Assembly (NCBI RefSeq): GCF_036084755.1 | Contig: NZ_CP107968.1 | Span: 7,262,001 to 7,326,000, forward strand | Direction of reading: 5' to 3' | From: Streptomyces sp. NBC_00370 | GTDB lineage: Bacteria; Actinomycetota; Actinomycetes; Streptomycetales; Streptomycetaceae | DNA length: 64,000 nucleotides | Shown here: one piece after another, positions 25,194 to 33,400 of the stretch | Position numbering within the stretch: the stretch's first letter is position 1 | Layout of the letters: every line of letters starts with the position of its first letter | Position numbers and translations under genes: made by a program | Notes under the pieces: generated by a model | Told to the model about the DNA's origin: nothing | The model's database searches: none | Seen by the model: only the letters and a program-made list of their open reading frames with translations

Positions 25194-26747
25194 ATGGCAC
25201 CCGAGGCAGCGACCGCGCAGGACGCCGACGACACGGACGTCATCGTCGTCGGCGCCGGACCGACCGGGCTGACACTCGCCGGTGAACTGCGCCTGGGCGG
25301 GGCGCGCGTGACCGTCGTGGAGCGGCTGGCCGCACCCACGGGGCAGTCCCGTGGCCTGGGCTTCACGGCCCGCGCCATGGAGGCGTTCGACCAGCGGGGC
25401 CTGCTGCCCCGCTTCGGGCAGGGCGACACCCTCGACATCAGCCCCGTGGGCCACTTCGGCGGCGTGCGGTTCGACTACACCGTGCTGCCCGGCGCCCACT
25501 TCGGCGCCCGTGGCATACCGCAGTCGCTGACCGAGTCCGTCCTGGAGACCTGGGCAACCGGCCTCGGAGCCGAGATCCACCGCGGCTGGGAGTTCACCCA
25601 ACTGCACGAGGGAGCAGGCCCGGACGACACCGCGGTGGTCATCACCGTACGAGCCCCCGAAGGCCCCCGACGGTTGCGCGCCGGCTATCTCGTGGGCGCC
25701 GACGGCGGGCACAGTCCCGTACGCACGGCGGCCGGGATCGCCTTCCCCGGCACACCGGCGTCCCGTGTGATGTACCTCGCCGACGTGGTGGGCCGCTCGC
25801 TGCGCCCCCGGCCGCTCGGCGAACGCCTGGAGCACGGCATGGTGATGGCGGCGCCGCTCGGCGACGGGGTGGACCGCATCATCGTCTGCCCGGACGGCGC
25901 CCCGCCACGCGAGGACGCGGCGCCGGTGACCTTCGCCGAGGTGGCGGCGGCGTGGCTGCGGCTCACCGGCGAGGACATCGCCGACGCCGGTACCCAGTGG
26001 GTGAGTTCGTTCACGGACGCGACCCGTCAGGCGGCCGCGTACCGGCGCGGGCGCGTCCTGCTGGCGGGGGACGCCGCCCACGTCCATCTGCCGGCCGGCG
26101 GCCAGGGGATGAGCACCGGCATCCTGGACGCCGGCAACCTCGGCTGGAAACTCGCCGCCGTCAGCCGGGGCACCGCGCCCGAAGCCCTGCTGGACACCTA
26201 CCACGACGAGCGCCACCCGGTCGGCGCCCGGCTGCTGGTGAACACCCGCGCCCAGGGAACGGTCTTCCTCGGCGGCCGGGAGTCCGACCCGCTGCGTGCC
26301 CTGTTCGCCGAACTCATCGCGTACGACACCGTCAAGCGGCATCTCGCCGGTGTCGTCAGCGGGTTGGACATCCGCTACGACCTCGGCGCCGACCACCCGC
26401 TGGCCGGCAGGCGCGTCGCGCACCGCGTCCTCGTCGGGCCGGGCGGGGAGACCAGCACCACCCAGTTGCTGCGTCCCGCGCGCGGTGTCCTGCTCGACCT
26501 CGCTGACGACGCTGCGGTACGGACCGCGGCGGCGCCCTGGGCCGACCGGGTGACCGTCACCACGGCGGCCCCCAAGCCACTCGACGACCAGGACGACGAA
26601 CTTCGCGGGCTGAGCGCCCTGTTGATACGCCCCGACGGCCACGTCGGCTGGGTGTCGACGGCCCCGAGCGGCGAGGGTCTGACCGCCGCCCTGCACCACT
26701 GGTTCGGGCCGCCCGCCCCGACGGCCCCGCAGACGAAGGACGTGTGA
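25194..26747 (+). CDS. FAD-dependent angucycline hydroxylase, PgaE/UrdE/JadH-like
   Basis: 517 residues from ATG 25194, 5 bp after the ABM gene. FAD-binding GAGPTG, a fingerprint close to PgaE (SRGLGFTARAMEAFDQRG), DG motif VGADGGHSPVR and GD motif LLAGDAAHVHLPAGGQGM. PgaE-type enzymes install the C12 oxygen of the angucycline core. It overlaps the kinase start by one base (TGATG). Confidence 0.9.
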   Translation: MAPEAATAQDADDTDVIVVGAGPTGLTLAGELRLGGARVTVVERLAAPTGQSRGLGFTARAMEAFDQRGLLPRFGQGDTLDISPVGHFGGVRFDYTVLPGAHFGARGIPQSLTESVLETWATGLGAEIHRGWEFTQLHEGAGPDDTAVVITVRAPEGPRRLRAGYLVGADGGHSPVRTAAGIAFPGTPASRVMYLADVVGRSLRPRPLGERLEHGMVMAAPLGDGVDRIIVCPDGAPPREDAAPVTFAEVAAAWLRLTGEDIADAGTQWVSSFTDATRQAAAYRRGRVLLAGDAAHVHLPAGGQGMSTGILDAGNLGWKLAAVSRGTAPEALLDTYHDERHPVGARLLVNTRAQGTVFLGGRESDPLRALFAELIAYDTVKRHLAGVVSGLDIRYDLGADHPLAGRRVAHRVLVGPGGETSTTQLLRPARGVLLDLADDAAVRTAAAPWADRVTVTTAAPKPLDDQDDELRGLSALLIRPDGHVGWVSTAPSGEGLTAALHHWFGPPAPTAPQTKDV

Positions 26748-27790
26748 TGGCACATCCCACGAGCCGCACCGCGCGCGGCCACCGGGTGCTGGTCACCGGG
26801 TCCATCGCCACCGACCATCTGATGGCCTACCCCGGCCGGTTCGCCGAGCAGCTGCTCACCGGTCAACTGGAGAGCGTCTCGCTGTCGTTCCTCGCCGACA
26901 CCCTGGAGATCCGGCGCGGCGGAGTGGGCGCCAACATCGCCCTCGGCCTCGCCCGGCTCGGACTCGCTCCCGTGCTGGCCGGGTCCGCCGGCGCCGACTT
27001 CGCCGACTACGGCGCCTGGCTGGCCGGGCAGGGCGTGGACATCACACCCGTACGGGTCAGCGACACCCTGCACACGGCCCGCTTCGTGTGCACCACCGAC
27101 GCCGACCACAACCAGATCGCCACGTTCTACGCCGGGGCGATGGCCGAGGCGCGGCACATCTCACTGACCAGGACCGTGGCCGGCGCCGGCCGGCCGGAGC
27201 TGGTGCTGATCGCACCGGACGATCCCGAGGCGATGCTCCGGCACACCACCGAGGCGCGCGCCGCAGGCCTTCCCTTCGCCGCCGACCCCTCGCAGCAACT
27301 CGCCCGGCTCGACCGGGCCGCCACCCGCCGGCTGGTCGACGGGGCGTGTCACCTCTTCACCAACGCGTACGAGGCGGGCCTGCTGCGCGAACGCACCGGC
27401 TGGACCGACGAGCAGGTGCTGGCGCACGTCGGCACCTGGGTCGTCACCCGGGGCGCCGACGGGGTCGACCTGCTGCGGGCCGGGGAAGCGCCCCTGCGGG
27501 TCCCGGCCGTGCCCACCGACGTGCCGGCCGAACCCACCGGCGTGGGCGACGCCTTCCGCGCGGGGTTCCTCGCCGGGCTCTCCTGGTCGCTTCCGGCCGC
27601 CGCCGCCGCGCGGCTGGGCTGCGCCGTCGCCACCGTCGTACTGGAGACGGTCGGCACGCAGGACTACCAACTGAGCGCCGACGAGCTGCTGCTGGGCGTC
27701 AAACGCGCTCACGGCGAGCCCGCTGCGGCGGAGTTGGCAGGCCCGCTCGGCGCCGGAATCGAGCGGGCGACGACAGGGGGCGCCGGATGA
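26747..27790 (+). CDS. PfkB-family carbohydrate/nucleoside kinase
   Basis: 347 residues from ATG 26747. PfkB features: an N-terminal glycine motif (RRGGVGANIALGLARLG) and the C-terminal catalytic signature EPTGVGDAFRAGF with base Asp. The NQIATFYAGAM segment recalls adenosine kinases. Substrate unknown. It lies in the polyketide operon with 1-bp and 4-bp overlaps on both sides, so it is expressed with the biosynthetic genes. Possible roles are phosphorylation of a sugar, nucleoside or the polyketide itself; none can be shown from sequence. Confidence 0.85.
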   Translation: MAHPTSRTARGHRVLVTGSIATDHLMAYPGRFAEQLLTGQLESVSLSFLADTLEIRRGGVGANIALGLARLGLAPVLAGSAGADFADYGAWLAGQGVDITPVRVSDTLHTARFVCTTDADHNQIATFYAGAMAEARHISLTRTVAGAGRPELVLIAPDDPEAMLRHTTEARAAGLPFAADPSQQLARLDRAATRRLVDGACHLFTNAYEAGLLRERTGWTDEQVLAHVGTWVVTRGADGVDLLRAGEAPLRVPAVPTDVPAEPTGVGDAFRAGFLAGLSWSLPAAAAARLGCAVATVVLETVGTQDYQLSADELLLGVKRAHGEPAAAELAGPLGAGIERATTGGAG

Positions 27791-28704
27791 ACCCCGCCCG
27801 GCCGGCCGTCACCCCCGCACTGTCGTCGGGCGTACGCCGCATCACCCTCAACGGCGCCGAAGCGCCCCTCTCGGCGCTGCTCGCCGAACCCGCCACCACG
27901 CCGCGCGCCGTGATCGTCGCCCTGCACGGCGGCGGCCTCACCTCGGGCTACTTCGACGGGCAGGCCCACCCCTCCCTCTCGCTGCTGACACTCGGGGCGA
28001 GCCGCGGGTACACCGTCCTCGCGCTGGACCGCCCCGGCTACGGGCGCTCCGCCGCGCATCTGCCCGACGGACTGTCCCTCACCGACCAGGCCGCCATGGT
28101 GCGTGCCGCGCTCGGGGCGTTCGCCGCGCGTCATCCGACCGGCGGCGGACTCCTGCTGCTGGCCCACTCCTTCGGCGGCAAGCTCGCCCTGCACCTCGCC
28201 GCCGGCGGACTCTGCGACCTGCGGGGTCTCGACATCTCGGGCTGCGGACATCGCAGCGCCCTGCTGCCGGGACAACTCCCCTTCGGCGGCGGCCGGCTGA
28301 GAACGACCCGGCTCTGGGGTCCGCTCCGGCTCTACCCGGCGGGCACCTTCCGCCACGACCGGGTACCCGCGGCGCCGGTCCCGATACGGGAGAGCGCCGA
28401 AGTCGCCCGCTGGCCCGAGCAGTTCGGGGCGCTGGCGTCCCGGGTGCGGGTACCGGTCCGCTTCACCTTCGCCGAACACGAACGGTCCTGGCTGCACGGC
28501 GACGACGACCTCGCCGATCTCGCGGCGGCGCTGACCGGCGCACCCCGGGTCCGTACGGAACGACAGCCCGGCTCCGGACACAACATCAGCCTCGGACTGG
28601 CGGCCCGCACCTACCACCTGCGGGCGCTGGACTTCCTGGGCGGCTGCCTGCCCGGCCTGTCAGACCTCGGCGGATCCGACCCCGGCCGGTCCGACCCCGA
28701 ATGA
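27787..28704 (+). CDS. Alpha/beta-hydrolase
   Basis: 305 residues. Oxyanion HGGG near residue 47, nucleophile elbow AHSFGG with Ser128, catalytic His in GSGHNIS near the C-terminus. The tail is rich in Gly-Ser-Asp-Pro. Overlaps the kinase by 4 bp (ATGA). Related clusters use alpha/beta-hydrolases as epoxide hydrolases or esterases, but this one has a Ser nucleophile rather than the Asp of epoxide hydrolases, so an esterase, thioesterase or lactonase role is more likely. Confidence 0.8.
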   Translation: MNPARPAVTPALSSGVRRITLNGAEAPLSALLAEPATTPRAVIVALHGGGLTSGYFDGQAHPSLSLLTLGASRGYTVLALDRPGYGRSAAHLPDGLSLTDQAAMVRAALGAFAARHPTGGGLLLLAHSFGGKLALHLAAGGLCDLRGLDISGCGHRSALLPGQLPFGGGRLRTTRLWGPLRLYPAGTFRHDRVPAAPVPIRESAEVARWPEQFGALASRVRVPVRFTFAEHERSWLHGDDDLADLAAALTGAPRVRTERQPGSGHNISLGLAARTYHLRALDFLGGCLPGLSDLGGSDPGRSDPE

Positions 28705-28741
28705 GCCGACCAGACTGAGCCCACCCGAAGGACGGACCGCC

Positions 28742-30313
28742 ATGGCGACCGCTCAGCCCAGCCCCGATGTCCCAGGACCGCTCGCCGATCTGGCGGCGCG
28801 CAGGAAGGAGGCGTACGAAGGACCCGGCGCCGCCGCGACGGAACGGCAGCATGCCAAGGGGAAGCTGACCGTACGCGAACGCGTCGAACTCCTCTTGGAC
28901 AAGGGCAGCTTCACCGAGGTGGAGGCGTTCCGCAGGCACCGGGCGACGGGCTTCGGTCTGGAGGCGAAGAAGCCGTACACGGACGGTGTGATCACCGGCT
29001 GGGGCAGGGTCGAGGGCCGGACGGTCTTCGTGTACGCGCACGACTTCCGGATCTTCGGCGGCGCGCTCGGCGAGGCGCACGCGGCGAAGATCCACAAGAT
29101 CATGGACATGGCCATCTCGGCGGGCGCCCCGCTGGTGTCGCTGAACGACGGCGCGGGCGCCCGTATCCAGGAAGGTGTCTCCGCGCTGGCCGGGTACGGC
29201 GGCATCTTCCGGCGCAACACCCGCGCCTCCGGGGTGATCCCGCAGATCAGCGTGATGCTCGGCCCGTGCGCCGGCGGCGCGGCCTACAGTCCCGCGCTGA
29301 CCGACTTCGTGTTCATGGTCCGCGACACCTCGCAGATGTTCATCACGGGACCCGATGTCGTCCAGGCCGTCACCGGTGAGGAGATCACCCAGAACGGCCT
29401 CGGCGGCGCCAACGTGCACGCGCAGACCTCCGGCGTCGCGCACTTCGCGTACGACGACGAGGAGACCTGCATCGCCGAGGTGCGCCATCTGCTCACCCTG
29501 CTGCCCGCCAACAACCGGGAGATGCCGCCGTACGAACCGGCCGACGACCCCGCCGACCGGACCTCGCCCGCGCTGACCGAACTGGTGCCTGCCGACGGCA
29601 GCCGCGCCTACGACGTACGCCCCGTGATCGAGGAACTCGTCGACGACGGCGACTACATGGAGGTGCACGCGGGCTGGGCACCCAACCTGGTATGCGCACT
29701 CGCCCGGCTCGACGGCCATGTCGTCGGTGTCGTCGCCAACCAGCCCGCCGCGCTCGCCGGGGTCCTCGACATCAGGGCCAGCGAGAAGGGCGCCAGATTC
29801 GTCCAGTTCTGCGACGCGTTCAACATCCCGCTGATCACCCTGGTCGACGTACCGGGCTTTCTGCCCGGCGTCGACCAGGAGCACGACGGCATCATCCGGC
29901 ACGGCGCGAAACTGCTGTACGCGTACTGCAACGCGACCGTGCCCCGGATCTCGGTGGTGCTCCGCAAGGCCTACGGCGGCGCCTACATCGTCATGGACTC
30001 CCGGTCCATCGGCGCCGACGTCGCGCTGGCCTGGCCCGGCAACGAGATCGCCGTGATGGGCGCCGAAGGCGCGGCCAACGTCGTCTTCCGCCGGGAGATC
30101 GCCGCCGCCGACGACCCGGAGCACACCAGGCGCCAGAAGATCGACGAATACCGCGCCGAACTCGTCCACCCCTTCTACGCGGCCGAGCGCGGACTCGTGG
30201 ACGACGTCATCGACCCCCGCGAGACCCGCCCCGTCCTGGCCCGCACCGTGGCGATGCTGCTGGCCAAGGACTCCGACCTGCCACGCCGCAAGCACGGCAA
30301 CCCGCCCCAGTGA
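28742..30313 (+). CDS. Acyl-CoA carboxylase carboxyltransferase (beta) subunit, AccB/PccB-like
   Basis: 523 residues, full length. N-terminal part has GKLTVRERVELLLD and the biotin-site GGAAYSPAL. C-terminal part has RKAYGGAYIVMDS and GADVALAWP. The Asp in that last motif is in the place of the PccB residue that favours propionyl-CoA, though acetyl-CoA may also be used. It transfers carboxyl from biotin to acyl-CoA to make malonyl- or methylmalonyl-CoA. Its place in the operon points to extender supply. The biotinylated alpha subunit is not in the window and must come from elsewhere. Confidence 0.93.
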   Translation: MATAQPSPDVPGPLADLAARRKEAYEGPGAAATERQHAKGKLTVRERVELLLDKGSFTEVEAFRRHRATGFGLEAKKPYTDGVITGWGRVEGRTVFVYAHDFRIFGGALGEAHAAKIHKIMDMAISAGAPLVSLNDGAGARIQEGVSALAGYGGIFRRNTRASGVIPQISVMLGPCAGGAAYSPALTDFVFMVRDTSQMFITGPDVVQAVTGEEITQNGLGGANVHAQTSGVAHFAYDDEETCIAEVRHLLTLLPANNREMPPYEPADDPADRTSPALTELVPADGSRAYDVRPVIEELVDDGDYMEVHAGWAPNLVCALARLDGHVVGVVANQPAALAGVLDIRASEKGARFVQFCDAFNIPLITLVDVPGFLPGVDQEHDGIIRHGAKLLYAYCNATVPRISVVLRKAYGGAYIVMDSRSIGADVALAWPGNEIAVMGAEGAANVVFRREIAAADDPEHTRRQKIDEYRAELVHPFYAAERGLVDDVIDPRETRPVLARTVAMLLAKDSDLPRRKHGNPPQ

Positions 30314-30335
30314 CCACTCCCTCGAGGTGACCGTC

Positions 30336-30545
30336 ATGGACCAGCACATCCTGCGCGTACAGCGCGGCAACCCCCGTCCGGAAGAACTCGCGGCGCTCAC
30401 CGCCGCCCTCCTCACCCGGCTCACCGCCGTGGCACCGGACAGCGGCCCGGTACGCCGGCGCTCGCTCGCCGGCTGGCGCAGACCGGAGCGCGCCGCCATG
30501 TTCGACGGCCCGCGCAGCTGGCGGGCCGCCGCCCCCAGGAGCTGA
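30336..30545 (+). CDS. Acyl-CoA carboxylase epsilon subunit
   Basis: 69 residues from ATG 30336, with GAGG 8 bases before; an in-frame GTG at 30327 is possible. It has the family's RVQRGNPRPEELAALTAAL core and a basic, tryptophan-containing C-terminus. These small proteins stabilise the alpha-beta complex of actinobacterial carboxylases. It directly follows the beta subunit by 22 bp. Confidence 0.85.
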   Translation: MDQHILRVQRGNPRPEELAALTAALLTRLTAVAPDSGPVRRRSLAGWRRPERAAMFDGPRSWRAAAPRS

Positions 30546-30586
30546 CCACCGCAGGCACACCACACCCACCGAAAGGCAGTACCGGC

Positions 30587-31102
30587 ATGAGTGCCGTCAC
30601 CAGCACCGAAAGCACCGAAAGCACCAAAAGCACCGAAGAGACCGTCGCCGCGCTGCGGGCCCAGCTGCGCGACCTCACCGACCGGGCCGAACTCACCGCT
30701 CTCGCCGACCGTTACGTCACCCACCTCGACCGGGACCGGCACCGCGACGACTGGTTCGGTTCGGTCTTCACCGACGACGTCCATCTCACCTTCCCCATGG
30801 GGGAGTACAAGGGAACGGCCGGACTCGCCGAGTTCCAGGAGCTGGCCCGCACCACCTTCGAACGCACCCATCACACCGCCTCCAACTACACCGTCGACGT
30901 CGAAGGCGACCGCGCCAGGATCCGGGCCCATCTGACCGCCGTACACGTACGCCGGGCAGCCGAACCCGGCACCCACTTCACCATCGGCGGGCACTACGAG
31001 GCCGACGCCGTCCGCACCCCCGAGGGCTGGCGGATCAACCGGTTCGTCTTCGAGCTGATATGGCACGAAGGACAGGGTCCGCAGGGCGCTCCGGGCCACT
31101 GA
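30587..31102 (+). CDS. SnoaL/NTF2-like protein
   Basis: 171 residues. After a Ser/Thr/Glu-rich tail (about 20 residues) there is an NTF2 fold: helix LTALADRYVTHLDR, DDWFGSVFTDDVHLTFP, then beta strands and GWRINRFVFEL at the end. In polyketide clusters such proteins act as cyclases, hydroxylase partners or have unknown roles (JadX is one). Catalytic function cannot be assigned. Confidence 0.8.
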   Translation: MSAVTSTESTESTKSTEETVAALRAQLRDLTDRAELTALADRYVTHLDRDRHRDDWFGSVFTDDVHLTFPMGEYKGTAGLAEFQELARTTFERTHHTASNYTVDVEGDRARIRAHLTAVHVRRAAEPGTHFTIGGHYEADAVRTPEGWRINRFVFELIWHEGQGPQGAPGH

Positions 31103-31258
31103 CCTCGGAACCTGCAGAGATCTGACGTAGCGCACAAAGACCTGACACCGGCGCGCCTTGAACCGCCCAGTCACCCGGAACACACTTCATCTGGGCCTGT
31201 CGGTGCGTCCCGGTCCGAACCCACCGGCCACCCCCGGTACCAAGGAGGAAGCCCCGTC

Positions 31259-32281
31259 ATGCCCCCAGGCACCAACGAACTGCCCCTGCCCGCCCAGGTT
31301 CTGCAGATCATCACCGCCGGCTGGCTCGCCCAGGCGGTCAGCGCGACCGCCGAACTCGGCGTCGCCGACGTCCTGGCCGAAGGACCCCGACCGGTCTCCG
31401 AGATCGCGGCGGCGACCGACACCCACGCCCCCAGCCTCTACCGGCTGCTGCGGGCCGGCGCCGACATCGGTCTGTTCACCGAACACGACGGCCGCGTATT
31501 CGAGTTGACCGAGCTCGGCGGCACCCTGCGCGCCGACTCCCCGACCAGTCTGCGCAACTTCGCGATCTGGACCGGGCTGCCCGCCGAACGGCACGCCTGG
31601 GCGGGCCTCACCGACGCCGTAAGGACCGGGAACACCGCGTTCGCCGAGGTGCTCGGCAAGCCCGTCTGGGACTATCTGCACGACCACCCCGATGTGCTCG
31701 GCGTCTTCGACCGCGCCATGACCGAGGCGTCCCGGCAGATCATCGCCCCCGTCGTCGCCGCCTACGACTTCGGCCGGTTCGGCACCGTGGTGGACGCGGG
31801 CGGCGGGCGCGGCGCACTGCTGGCCGCCGTACTGGCCTCGGCGCCCGGCACCCGCGGTGTCCTCTACGACCGGCCGGAGGTCATCGCGAGCGCGGGACAG
31901 CCGCTGCGCGACGCCGGTGTGGACGACCGTGCCGAACTGGTCCCCGGCGACTTCTTCGTATCCGTACCGACAGGAGCCGACGCGGTGATCCTGTCCAACA
32001 TCATCCACGACTGGGACGACGAGCAGTCGCGGCGCATCCTCGGCAACGCGCGGGACGCGCTCACCGACGGCGGGCATGTCCTGCTGGTGGAGGCGGTGCT
32101 GCCGGACCGGCCGCGCCCCTCGCCCACGGTCTCCCTGATGGACCTGGACATGCTGGTGGTGGCCGGCGGACAGCAGCGCACCGCCGCCGAGTTCGAGTCC
32201 CTGCTGGCCGACTCCGGCCTCAAACTGTCGCGCATCGTGCCCGGCGGCCACTGCAGTGTCGTCGAGGCCGTACGCGCCTGA
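31259..32281 (+). CDS. SAM-dependent O-methyltransferase
   Basis: 340 residues, Methyltransf_2/DnrK-TcmN type. An N-terminal dimerisation winged helix (QVLQIITAGWLAQAVSATAELGVAD) precedes the SAM motif VVDAGGGRGALLA (about 180). The usual catalytic-region NIIHDWDDE comes next, then GHVLLVEAVLP. A very strong RBS (AAGGAGGAA) precedes ATG. It starts 156 bp after the SnoaL-like gene, so a second promoter could lie in that gap. Likely tailors a phenol of the polyketide. Confidence 0.92.
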   Translation: MPPGTNELPLPAQVLQIITAGWLAQAVSATAELGVADVLAEGPRPVSEIAAATDTHAPSLYRLLRAGADIGLFTEHDGRVFELTELGGTLRADSPTSLRNFAIWTGLPAERHAWAGLTDAVRTGNTAFAEVLGKPVWDYLHDHPDVLGVFDRAMTEASRQIIAPVVAAYDFGRFGTVVDAGGGRGALLAAVLASAPGTRGVLYDRPEVIASAGQPLRDAGVDDRAELVPGDFFVSVPTGADAVILSNIIHDWDDEQSRRILGNARDALTDGGHVLLVEAVLPDRPRPSPTVSLMDLDMLVVAGGQQRTAAEFESLLADSGLKLSRIVPGGHCSVVEAVRA

Positions 32282-32377
32282 CATCCCGCCCGGCGCCGGA
32301 CCCGCCGGTGCCCCGTCATGTCCGGCGCCGGGCGCGCTTCCCCGCAACCAGTACCAAGGAAAGAGTAGGCACCAGCC

Positions 32378-33292
32378 ATGCCAGAACGGCTCGCACGCAA
32401 GCTGTGGTTCGGAATCGGCCCGGGGGTCGCCCTCGCCGAAGCGCCGGAGGTCGTCCGCAGGGTCGAGTACGCCGACCGTGCGGGACTCGACTTCTTCGCC
32501 CTGTCCGACCACCCCTACTACGGCGACCGGCTGGAGGCCTACGGCGCCCTCGGGCTGCTCCTCGGCAGGACCAGGAACATCACGGGTGTCACCACCGTCA
32601 CCAATCTGCCGACCCGCCCGGTGCCCCTGCTGGCCCGCACCCTGTCGACACTGTCGGCGCTCAGCGGCGGCCGGGTCGTCCTCGGCCTCGGCGCCGGCGG
32701 GTACTGGGACGACATCGCGCGCTTCGGCGCCACCCGGCTCGACCCGGCCGCCGCCGTACGCGCCCTGGAGGAGGCCATCGGTCTGGTCAAGGCGCTGTCC
32801 GGCGGCGTACGACCCGTCACCCTGGACGGCGAGTTCACACAGGTGCTCGCACTGGACCCGGCGCCGGTTCCCGCGCCGCTCGTCTGGACCGGCTCGGTGG
32901 GGCCCAAGTCCCTCGCCGTCACCGGACGTTCGGCCGACGGCTGGATACCGGGCAACGCCGCCGACTGGCACAGCGAGCGCTACCGGCAGTCCCGCCCGGT
33001 GATCGACGAGGCGGCCCGTTCCGCGGGACGCGACCCCGCCGACGTCACCACCGTCTTCAATCTGCCCGCACGCATCACCGACGCCCCCGTCAACGTCCCG
33101 CGCGATGCGTCGGGCCGCTGGCTGGGCGGATCCGTCGACCAGTGGATCACCGAGCTGACCGAGGCCGTGCTGGACCACGGCGCATCGGGATTCGTGTACT
33201 TCGCCTCGGGCGACCCCTCGGGCCAGGTCGGCCTCGGTCGCTGGGCCGAGGAGATCGTGCCCGCCGTCCGCGAGGCCGTCGCCAAGGGCTGA
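32378..33292 (+). CDS. LLM-class flavin/F420-dependent oxidoreductase
   Basis: 304 residues, TIM-barrel luciferase-like domain, without insertion domains. Characteristic stretches: SDHPYYG, TNLPTRPVPLLARTLSTLSALSGGR, LGLGAGGYWD and a terminal ASGFVYF. The GAGxYWD form is typical of F420-dependent relatives in actinobacteria. It resembles the N-terminal half of the fusion protein at 40491-42101, so the two may be paralogues. Role in polyketide tailoring or in the following sulfur-related block is open. Confidence 0.85.
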   Translation: MPERLARKLWFGIGPGVALAEAPEVVRRVEYADRAGLDFFALSDHPYYGDRLEAYGALGLLLGRTRNITGVTTVTNLPTRPVPLLARTLSTLSALSGGRVVLGLGAGGYWDDIARFGATRLDPAAAVRALEEAIGLVKALSGGVRPVTLDGEFTQVLALDPAPVPAPLVWTGSVGPKSLAVTGRSADGWIPGNAADWHSERYRQSRPVIDEAARSAGRDPADVTTVFNLPARITDAPVNVPRDASGRWLGGSVDQWITELTEAVLDHGASGFVYFASGDPSGQVGLGRWAEEIVPAVREAVAKG

Positions 33293-33295
33293 CAC

Positions 33296-33355
33296 CCCCT
33301 TCACTTGCCACCCCCTTCACTTGCCACCTCCTTCACTTGCCCCCTTCACTTGCCA
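33296..33355 (+). repeat. Four short tandem repeats (CCCCTTCACTTGCCA)
   Basis: Four copies of a 14-15 bp unit at 33296-33310, 33312-33326, 33328-33341 (one change) and 33341-33355, in the gap between the LLM gene and the substrate-binding protein gene. Replication slippage is the likely cause. Role unknown; the array would lie in the leader of the transporter operon. Confidence 0.8.
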
Positions 33356-33400
33356 CCCCCCGCACGTCCGCACCACAGCACCTTTCGGAGAGGTCCTCAG

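Noticed and set aside
28586..31183. Reverse-strand open frame of 865 codons opposite the carboxylase genes
   Set aside because: The plus strand encodes a full-length carboxyltransferase, epsilon subunit and SnoaL-like protein. The reverse translation is without motifs.
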